Of a stretch of DNA of 50,544 bases, positions 1 through 5,135 are shown in pieces. Positions within the stretch are counted from its first letter, which is position 1. Every line of letters begins with the position of its first letter. The position numbers and the translations under genes were made by a program. The notes beneath the pieces are model-generated. The model worked only from the letters and a program-made list of their open reading frames with translations. It was not told where the DNA came from and did not search any database. Origin of the DNA: an uncultured Methylophilaceae bacterium (lineage in GTDB: Bacteria; Pseudomonadota; Gammaproteobacteria; Burkholderiales; Methylophilaceae); the NCBI GenBank assembly GCA_903899965.1, contig CAIULB010000004.1, forward strand, positions 1 through 50,544, in the 5' to 3' direction.

Positions 1-137
1 ACTACAAAACATTAGCCAGAAATGGACAATGCCGCTGCGTGATTGGAAACCTGCGCTTAATAGGTTTACTATTCAGTTTGAGGAGAGGATGCCTCAGCAG
101 TAATTAACCGACGTTTACACAAAATACGGGACACCCT
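1..137 (+). mobile_element. Right end of an IS256-family insertion sequence (partial)
   Basis: The window begins inside an insertion sequence. The reading frame at 2-103 is the end of an IS256-type transposase. It is followed by TTTACACAAAATACGGGACA (114-133), the kind of terminal inverted repeat seen at IS256-family ends. I place the outer boundary near 137, uncertain by a few bases. The left end and any target duplication lie outside the window. Confidence 0.7.
2..103 (+). pseudogene. IS256-family transposase, C-terminal end only (cut by the window edge)
   Basis: The frame starting at base 2 is open from the window edge to a TAA at 101-103 and encodes about 33 residues. They include WTMPLRDWKPALNRFTIQFE and end in a basic, Gln-rich tail. 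The W..P...W..ALN.F.I.FE pattern is the usual C-terminus of IS256/MULE-type transposases, which use a DDE active site. The catalytic residues are upstream, so whether the full gene is intact cannot be judged here. It is partial because of the window edge, not because of a visible mutation. Confidence 0.7.
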
Positions 138-394
138 CAAACTCGGACTTTCCAACTAATCAAGACTTATTGTTTAGTTGGCTAGTGCGCTATGACCCAC
201 TGACTAAGATCAAAACTAAAGTTGAGGGTTATTCAATTTACGCACCAAGCACCAGTGAGCTATACATCACTATTAACGACCCAGACAATCAAACCGTTGA
301 AGAATGGACGTTAGATGTTCACTTATGTAAGAACGTAGGCGCACATAAGCCTGTATTCATTGCTGCGAATATTGATTTAAACCAAGCGGCTTAA
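137..394 (+). pseudogene. Unknown protein, 5' end probably removed by the IS256-family insertion
   Basis: An open frame runs out of the IS end and stops at 392-394. The only start-like codon near its beginning is TTG at 170, which would give 74 aa. The residues before it (SNSDFPTNQDL) also read as ordinary coding sequence, so the true start was probably upstream and lost to the IS insertion. The product looks soluble, with short beta-like segments (YSIYAPSTSELYITIND, EEWTLDVHL). I do not recognise the family. If TTG 170 is used, a short protein could still be made. Confidence 0.4.
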
Positions 395-689
395 TAAATA
401 TCGGGAAACCTGACAATTCAAAAAATGTCGGGAATCCAGACGTTTTTCAGAGAGAACGTCAATTGTTTTGACACACAAGCGTCGCGTAACGCGACGCTTG
501 TTCATGAAATGTCGGGAATCCCGACAATCTTAACCACCAAAGAAAAGTACAATTTTATTAACCTAACCCCAAACAACAACTTAACCAATTGATTATCAAT
601 AGGTCTTGGCTAGTGCCTTTTTCGGTTGTCCAAATAAGCCTAAGAAAACACAATGTATAAATACTTTTCTTTATCGGAGATATTTATAT
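395..689. repeat. Palindrome-rich non-coding stretch upstream of the recombinase gene
   Basis: No gene is supported here. The stretch carries a series of short inverted repeats. Three related units begin TCGGG: 400-414 (imperfect), 427-441 (one mismatch) and a perfect TGTCGGG-AAT-CCCGACA at 510-526. A longer perfect hairpin lies at 475-501 (ACAAGCGTCGCG, loop TAA, CGCGACGCTTGT), and its first half recurs in the 73-bp repeats at 1325 and 2094. The hairpins are not followed by T-runs, so they are not ordinary intrinsic terminators. Their function is unknown. Confidence 0.6.
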
Positions 690-1256
690 ATGGCACAAGC
701 AAAGACATTTACTCAATCAGAACTAGATCAAGTTCTTCGTTTCATCAGCACTAAAAAATACGCATTAAGAGATCGCGCAATGGTATTGACTAGTTTCTGG
801 TCGGGAATGCGTGTGGGTGAAATCGCTAACTTGAGAATGCGCGATGTATTTAACGATGATGGTAGTTTGAAAAACGAAGTGCGTTTAAGTGCAGCCCAAA
901 CAAAAGGAGATAAAGGGCGTTTAGTATTCATTCCACAAAAGCTCAAAGATGAATGGGCTAGCTACTTAACGACAAGAAAGGTGCAGCATTTAGATGTGCC
1001 GTTCTTTCATACAGATAACAGACTTGGGTTTAGTCCCAATTGTTTATGTCAGTGGTTCTTTTGGACTTACAAGCGAGCAGGCATTAATGGGGCTAGCAGT
1101 CACAGTGGAAGACGTAGCTTTATTACTAATCTAGCGCAAAAGGGGATTGGTGTGCGTGTCTTAGCAAGTTTGGCAGGTCACAAATCAATTATGGTCACAC
1201 AGCAATATATTGATGTGAACGACGATATGAAGCGTAATGCGGTGGAGTTGATTTAA
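690..1256 (+). CDS. Minimal tyrosine recombinase / integrase (catalytic domain only)
   Basis: Site-specific recombinase of the lambda-integrase/XerCD class, which cuts and rejoins DNA through a tyrosine nucleophile. All six expected active-site residues are visible: R41 (SGMRVGE), K72 (QTKGDKG), H138 and R141 (HSGRR), H164 (LAGHKS) and Y173 (QQYID). At 188 aa it lacks the SAM-like core-binding or arm-binding N-terminal domain of typical integrases (300-400 aa), as in FimB-like or small plasmid recombinases. ATG 690 is preceded by TCGGAGA and is preferred over an upstream TTG at 606. It is surrounded by palindromes and lies beside a repeat-flanked toxin-antitoxin cassette, which it may mobilise (inference). 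Confidence 0.85.
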   Translation: MAQAKTFTQSELDQVLRFISTKKYALRDRAMVLTSFWSGMRVGEIANLRMRDVFNDDGSLKNEVRLSAAQTKGDKGRLVFIPQKLKDEWASYLTTRKVQHLDVPFFHTDNRLGFSPNCLCQWFFWTYKRAGINGASSHSGRRSFITNLAQKGIGVRVLASLAGHKSIMVTQQYIDVNDDMKRNAVELI

Positions 1257-1283
1257 TACAGGCGTCAAAAAAATTGACACAAC

Positions 1284-1304
1284 ACCGTCCTGAATCAGGA
1301 CGGT
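1284..1304. repeat. Perfect 21-bp palindrome downstream of the recombinase
   Basis: ACCGTCCTGA-A-TCAGGACGGT is a ten-base-pair inverted repeat with a one-base centre. A weaker inverted repeat (GCGTCAA...TTGACAC) precedes it at 1262-1279. No T-run follows, so an intrinsic terminator is unlikely. It may belong to the same palindrome family as the neighbouring repeats. Confidence 0.6.
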
Positions 1305-1324
1305 TGGGATGAGGTATTTTCTAT

Positions 1325-1397
1325 CAAGCGTCGCGTAACGCGACGGTCTAACTAATTTATATATGAGCGTCTAGTTACTGGACGCTCATGCCGTCAA
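1325..1397. repeat. 73-bp structured direct repeat, left copy (R1)
   Basis: This copy matches 2094-2166 in the same orientation with only three mismatches. It contains two internal hairpins, CGTCGCG-TAA-CGCGACG and TGAGCGTC...GACGCTCA. An outer GACGG...CCGTC pairing could enclose the second hairpin and form a folded site. The two copies flank the BrnT/BrnA module. Candidate recombination site or mobile-cassette boundary; the function is inferred, the repeat itself is directly visible. Confidence 0.85.
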
Positions 1398-1412
1398 CAC
1401 TATTAACGGTGA

Positions 1413-1435
1413 GAAAGTCGTTTGAAACGACTTTC
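1413..1435. repeat. Inverted repeat between R1 and the antitoxin gene
   Basis: GAAAGTCGTTT-G-AAACGACTTTC forms an almost perfect hairpin just downstream of the antitoxin gene on the minus strand. A sister hairpin with the same core (AAGTCGTTT-A-AAACGACTT) lies at 2068-2086 on the other side of the module. It could double as a weak minus-strand terminator, but the following sequence has no clear T-run. Confidence 0.55.
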
Positions 1436-1456
1436 TTAAGCAAAATAACTAAAAAA

Positions 1457-1741
1457 TTACTGGTGATGAGCCCATTTGCGCAAAACTTCATTAGCGCGAG
1501 TTTGCCAGCCTGCACCTGTAGCTTTGAGTGCTTGGATAACTTCTAAATCTAAGCGCAAGGTAACCTGTGCTTTAGAGCCGCTACCCATTGGTCTGCCGGG
1601 GCCACGCTTAGCACTTGCCTTTACTGCGTTCCATTCACTGTCAGTTAATGGCAAAGCGTCAGCATCGCTTAACGCAGCAGCTGTGATTAAGGCATCTTCT
1701 TCATCTGTTGGTCTAATCAGTTTCTTGTTCATATCGTTCAT
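1457..1741 (-). CDS. brnA: BrnA-family antitoxin
   Basis: Antitoxin partner of the BrnT ribonuclease toxin. It neutralises the toxin and normally represses its own operon by DNA binding. The C-terminal third fits the BrnA ribbon-helix-helix region: QVTLRLDLEVIQALKATG followed by GWQTRANEVLRKW, preceded by a GRGPGRP-like basic linker and an LTDSEW segment. The 94-aa frame begins at 1741. A second ATG at 1732 has better spacing to the AGAGAG Shine-Dalgarno-like sequence and may be the real start. The 5' end overlaps brnT, as is usual for coupled toxin-antitoxin genes. Regulation is presumably autogenous. Confidence 0.85.
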   Translation of the reverse strand: MNDMNKKLIRPTDEEDALITAAALSDADALPLTDSEWNAVKASAKRGPGRPMGSGSKAQVTLRLDLEVIQALKATGAGWQTRANEVLRKWAHHQ

Positions 1742-1985
1742 ACTCTCTATTGTTAGCTTTTCTAAGACTAATAATTCTTCGTTCAGTTTTCTTATCTACA
1801 AACACCACAACATATAAGCGTTGATTCATTGGTACTAAACCAATCTGCCTAATTTCACCATAATCTCGTCTGTTATCAATCCATATCAGCGCAGCCATCC
1901 AATCTAAATTGGCAGCATCAGCAAGTGAAAGCTGATGTTTGGCTAAGTTGATAGCATCTTTGTTTGAATCAAAATTGAACTTCAT
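1713..1985 (-). CDS. brnT: BrnT-family ribonuclease toxin
   Basis: Type II toxin with a RelE-like fold that cleaves RNA under stress, held inactive by BrnA. The family pattern is clear over all 90 aa: F.FD.NKD.INLAKHQLS.A.A near the N-terminus, D.RRDYGE.R in the middle, and RIISLRKAN..E...Y at the C-terminus. It is the first gene of the leftward toxin-antitoxin pair and overlaps brnA by 20-29 bp. The module is bounded by matching hairpins and by the 73-bp direct repeats, which suggests it arrived or moves as a unit. No truncation is visible. Confidence 0.88.
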   Translation of the reverse strand: MKFNFDSNKDAINLAKHQLSLADAANLDWMAALIWIDNRRDYGEIRQIGLVPMNQRLYVVVFVDKKTERRIISLRKANNREYERYEQETD

Positions 1986-2067
1986 ATGGAATTATTGTAG
2001 TTATATTAATTAGAATACACAACATATTTTTGTAGTTACATTAATTGATTATGATTTGTAGTGAAAA

Positions 2068-2086
2068 AAGTCGTTTAAAACGACTT
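2068..2086. repeat. Inverted repeat between brnT and the right 73-bp repeat
   Basis: AAGTCGTTT-A-AAACGACTT shares its core with the hairpin at 1413-1435, so the toxin-antitoxin pair is bracketed by two related hairpins as well as by the outer repeats. It lies upstream of brnT on the minus strand, so an operator role is also possible. Confidence 0.55.
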
Positions 2087-2093
2087 ATCTACA

Positions 2094-2166
2094 CAAGCGT
2101 CGCGTTACGCGACGGTCTAAGTAATTTATATATGAGCGTCTAGTTACTGGACGCTCATACCGTCAA
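2094..2166. repeat. 73-bp structured direct repeat, right copy (R2)
   Basis: Same orientation as 1325-1397, with 70 of 73 positions identical. Differences are one base in the TAA/TTA loop, one C/G and one G/A. It is followed by a further inverted repeat (CGTCAA...TTGACG, 2161-2177) and an AAACTGT...ACAGTTT pair, continuing the palindrome-rich character up to the IS3 element at 2271. Confidence 0.85.
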
Positions 2167-2299
2167 AAGAATTGACGCCTAAACTGTAGTTTTACACGAC
2201 AGTTTATTTGTGCTTTAAATCGCGATAGAAGTTTTCGTGTGAAGAAACGGCTTCTAAATATATCAGGCACTGGACCTCCCCTACTTTCGTAGACGTTTC

Positions 2300-3160
2300 T
2301 TAACTTCCAATTTGTAGCTTTTCAAACGCCATCGGGCTCATCTGATTCAGATAGCTGTGACGACGTTTTCGATTATAAAACACTTCGATGTAATCAAATA
2401 TCTCTGATTTAGCTTCCTCCCTTGTGGGATAAATGCTTCGTCTAATTCGTTCCTTCTTTAAACTGCTAAAGAATGATTCTGCAACAGCATTATCGTAGCA
2501 ATTGCCACGACGACTCATACTGGGTACAAGGCTGTTATCTTTACACCAACGCATAAAGTCATCGCTCCCGAACTGACTGCCTTGATCTGAATGAATGATG
2601 ACTGGTGATTTAGGTTGGCGTCGCCACACTGCCATCATCAAAGCATCTAAAACGATGTCTGTCGACATGCTCGGTTTCATCGACCAACCCACAACAGCTC
2701 TCGAATAGAGGTCAATGACAACTGCAACATAGAGCCAGCCCTCATAAGTCCGAATGTAGGTAATATCTGTTACCCAAGCCACATCGGCATGGCTCACATC
2801 AAACTGCTGCTGCAATCTATTGGGAGAAGCGATGGCAGGCTTGCCTGACTTATAGCGTGGTTTGCGATAGCCACGCACCGACTTAATCTTAGCTTCACGC
2901 ATGAGCCTAGCCACACGATTCTCACCACAACTTAATCCTGCTTCACGCAAATCACGGTGAACACGAGGACTGCCATAAATGCCATGGCTGTCCTCAAAGG
3001 ATTGTTTAATCTCAACCAACAACGCCGCATCTTCAATCGCACGGTTAGATAAGGGATTCATCTTCCATGCGTAATAACCACTGCGATGCACCTTGAGTAC
3101 TCGACACATGCTCACAAGCCTAAACTCAGTGCGGTGTTGGTCGATGAATGTGTACTTCAC
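2300..3160 (-). CDS. IS3-family transposase OrfB (DDE integrase catalytic domain)
   Basis: Catalytic half of the IS transposase, with a retroviral-integrase-like DDE fold. An HTH_21-type segment (HGIYGSPRVHRDLRE) is followed by the acidic triad: D in VAWVTDITYIRT, D in IIHSDQGSQFGS, and E in AVAESFFSSLKKE. The C-terminus has the usual YNRKRRHSYLNQMSP motif. Length (286 aa) is normal for the family. It starts with GTG and overlaps the orfA stop in a GTGA arrangement. The protein is probably made by coupling or as an OrfAB fusion through frameshifting, although no strong slippery run is obvious. Confidence 0.93.
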   Translation of the reverse strand: MKYTFIDQHRTEFRLVSMCRVLKVHRSGYYAWKMNPLSNRAIEDAALLVEIKQSFEDSHGIYGSPRVHRDLREAGLSCGENRVARLMREAKIKSVRGYRKPRYKSGKPAIASPNRLQQQFDVSHADVAWVTDITYIRTYEGWLYVAVVIDLYSRAVVGWSMKPSMSTDIVLDALMMAVWRRQPKSPVIIHSDQGSQFGSDDFMRWCKDNSLVPSMSRRGNCYDNAVAESFFSSLKKERIRRSIYPTREEAKSEIFDYIEVFYNRKRRHSYLNQMSPMAFEKLQIGS

Positions 3161-3438
3161 TCTTGGTGGCTGGCAAAGTACACGGCGGCCTTTTTTAAGA
3201 TGTCACGTTCTTCAGTGGTTCGCTTGAGTTCAGCCTTGACCCTGTTTAACTCCTGCTTAATCGCCAGCAGGTCCTTAGCGTCTGGAGATGTGGCAGCTTT
3301 ATTCTTTCTGAGCCAGGCATAAAGGCTTTTATCTGAAATCCCCAAGCGCTTGGATACTTCCACCACCCCATGCCCACGTTCTGTGATTTGTTTGATGGCT
3401 TCTGCTTTAAATTCTTCCGTATATCTGATGCGTTGCAT
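3157..3438 (-). CDS. IS3-family transposase OrfA (helix-turn-helix)
   Basis: DNA-binding half of the IS3-type transposase, recognising the element's terminal repeats. The 93-aa protein has a typical HTH_Tnp_1 domain (YTEEFKAEAIKQI, VVEVSKRLGISDKSLYAWLRK). A predicted leucine-zipper coiled coil follows (LLAIKQELNRVKAELKRTTEE), which mediates multimerisation. Both are standard for this family. It is the promoter-proximal gene of the element, reading leftward from the inverted repeat at 3498. Confidence 0.92.
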   Translation of the reverse strand: MQRIRYTEEFKAEAIKQITERGHGVVEVSKRLGISDKSLYAWLRKNKAATSPDAKDLLAIKQELNRVKAELKRTTEERDILKKAAVYFASHQE

Positions 3439-3498
3439 ATAAACCTCTCCGTTTCATTTTCGACATTATCAAATGTCTACTGAAATCGGGGAAGTCCA

Positions 3499-4262
3499 CT
3501 GGACTATGGTTTACAGCAGAGGAGATATATGCCCTGCTCGCCATGCAACAATTGCTCACTAACCTAGACAGCGGTGGGCTACTTAGCCCTCATATCAAGC
3601 CTCTACAATCTAGACTATTAGCGATGATTGATGAAGCTTCCAACTCCACGGAGGAAGTTAAGCAACGAGTAAAAATCGAAACGATTGGTGCTCGAAAATT
3701 CCATTTAGAGCACTTCCAAATTCTGGGCTCAGCACTTATTAATAGAAAGCGATTAGTAATTGGCTACCATGCTAGAGGCACTAACGAACACAGCACGCGT
3801 GAGATTTCCCCCCAACGCATCATTTACTACAGAGATAACTGGTATTTAGATGCTTGGTGTCATGTTCGCAAAGCCCTGAGAAGCTTCTCCATCGATGCTA
3901 TTAACCACGCAGAAATATTAGAGAAGAAGGCCGATGACATTGACAACAAACTTCTTGATATTGAGCTTGGTTCTGGTTATGGCATCTTCGCGGGTAAAGA
4001 CGTTGAGTGGGCGGTACTTCATTTCACCCCAGAAAGAGCTAGATGGGTAGCCTCCGAAAAATGGCATCCTAGGCAGGAAGGAAAGTTCTTGTCGGATGGG
4101 ACTTATGAATTAAAAGTGCCATACAGTGATTATCGAGAATTAATTATGGACATCTTGAAGTACGGAGCAAATGTTAAAGTGGTTTCCCCCTCTCAACTTG
4201 TTCAGGAAGCGATAAAGGAAACTAGGGCCTTCATCCAAAACCACCTTGGAGAATCCAATTAA
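3499..4262 (+). pseudogene. WYL-domain transcriptional regulator, N-terminus lost at the IS3 boundary
   Basis: The frame is open from the IS end. GLWFTAEEIYALLAMQQLL before the first ATG (3543) already matches the middle of WYL regulators, so the gene has lost its start and its N-terminal winged-helix DNA-binding domain. The remainder has a WYL domain (RLVIGYHARG, REISPQRIIYYRDNWYLDAWCH, R.FSIDAI) and a C-terminal WCX-like part ending at 4262. WYL proteins are ligand-sensing regulators often found in defence and mobile islands. No missing 5' piece is recognisable left of the IS. A 239-aa product from ATG 3543 is possible but could not bind DNA in the normal way. Confidence 0.75.
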
Positions 4263-4636
4263 TCTGGATCCTCACTCTGGCATAAAACCATAGCCAACCT
4301 CAATTGCTCTGGGTCACTTAAGTCCAATTTCCGATATTGACTGGGGCGTCTTCCCCTCGTTTTAGGACCTGTAAATAGGTTGATCGTGTCCCCGATGTCC
4401 CTTAGATATAAGAACCTAGCAGACTCTCTACTTCTTTGTGTACGGCTTTTTTTAGTTTCATTGCCATTTCTATACTGCGGATGGTTTGCACCTTGTGGAG
4501 ACTTTCTGGATTTGTGAGCCCCATGCATTCGGCATGCTCGGCATCCATAAGCTGCAGGATTTTTGCAACGTAGCTTAGTCCTCTTGGTCAGCACCTCACA
4601 TATTTTGGCTCCATTCAATACACTTGGTAATGGCAT
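4259..4636 (-). CDS. Small Cys/His-rich protein of unknown function
   Basis: A 125-aa basic protein with an N-terminal cluster resembling a small zinc-binding module: C13, then LRCKNPAAYGCRACRMHGAH. This C...C-N-P-A..G-C..C..HG pattern occurs in many phage and mobile-element proteins of unknown role. The middle is very rich in Arg, Lys and Ser, and the C-terminus is acidic. A nucleic-acid-binding role is plausible but unproven. Its stop overlaps the 3' end of the WYL remnant by 4 bp in convergent orientation. It is the last leftward gene of the integrative-element module. Confidence 0.6.
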   Translation of the reverse strand: MPLPSVLNGAKICEVLTKRTKLRCKNPAAYGCRACRMHGAHKSRKSPQGANHPQYRNGNETKKSRTQRSRESARFLYLRDIGDTINLFTGPKTRGRRPSQYRKLDLSDPEQLRLAMVLCQSEDPD

Positions 4637-4730
4637 TTAATAATCCTTCATAGATGTTCACACTATATGTAGGGGGTCTTTAAGGCATCGATTCTTTATT
4701 AAATCACTGCACCTATGCAAACAACCATCC

Positions 4731-5120
4731 TTAAGCAACGGGTAAGACCTCAATAAAGGGGTATGCACCGTGTGGCTGGCTTATTCGAACTAGCCCCGCT
4801 TGTTGAAGTTTCTGTAGAGCGTTCTGACGAGTTTGCCTAGTAACACCTGCAAATTGGTCAAGTTTGCTGTCAATCTTAAAGCGTTTGGAATTATTTAAGC
4901 CAACATAAAGCCATAAACCAGTAGCTACAATGCCTGTACTGCCACCTAGTGAATTAGCTACTTTTAACCAATCAAATGGGATTGGCCCTTTTAAAAATAG
5001 CCTTGAAGAGCGAAGTAGTATTGGGATGCGTTCTGGTTTAGGTGGAGGTGTGTAAATTCCCAACTCCTTATCTAGGTCTATTCTTATATTGGCTGAGTTA
5101 GTTTTAGGAAGCGTATTCAT
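4731..5120 (-). CDS. Winged-helix-like protein of the integrative element
   Basis: A 129-aa protein whose C-terminal half reads as a helix-turn-helix or winged helix: KIDSKLDQFAGVTRQTRQNALQ as recognition region, then KLQQAGLVRISQPHG as wing. The preceding segment (PIPFDWLKVANSLGGSTGIV, TGLWLYVGL) is typical of small mobile-element regulators that test cell state before the HTH. The exact family is not recognised. It follows the polymerase gene by 15 bp in the same direction, so it is probably co-transcribed and could regulate the module or help replication (inference). Confidence 0.6.
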   Translation of the reverse strand: MNTLPKTNSANIRIDLDKELGIYTPPPKPERIPILLRSSRLFLKGPIPFDWLKVANSLGGSTGIVATGLWLYVGLNNSKRFKIDSKLDQFAGVTRQTRQNALQKLQQAGLVRISQPHGAYPFIEVLPVA

Positions 5121-5135
5121 ATAAGTATTCTTTAA

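Larger units (their letters stand above)
2271..3498 (-). mobile_element. Complete IS3-family insertion sequence (1228 bp)
   Basis: The boundaries come from imperfect terminal inverted repeats of about 31 bp. The left end begins TGGACCTCCCCTACTTTCG, and the right end read inward begins TGGACTTCCCCGATTTCAG; both continue with TAGAC. Between them are orfA and orfB of an IS3-type transposase, both apparently intact, so the element may be active. I see no clear 3-5 bp target duplication. That agrees with a rearrangement or deletion at one flank, since the adjacent regulator gene has lost its start. Confidence 0.92.

Noticed and set aside
606-689. Upstream TTG start giving a 216-aa recombinase
   Set aside because: The extra 28 residues are not recombinase-like, and ATG 690 has a GGAGA ribosome-binding sequence at suitable distance.
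1476-1817. A 113-aa open frame on the plus strand across the brnTA module
   Set aside because: It is antisense to two genes with clear family matches, and its translation has low-complexity, signal-like composition without any family pattern.
1325-2166. A CRISPR array formed by the repeated 73-bp unit
   Set aside because: Only two full copies exist, about 770 bp apart with genes between them. There is no regular spacer length, and no cas genes lie nearby.
395-2270. Retron or diversity-generating element, suggested by the hairpins
   Set aside because: No reverse transcriptase gene or template/variable repeat is present in the region.
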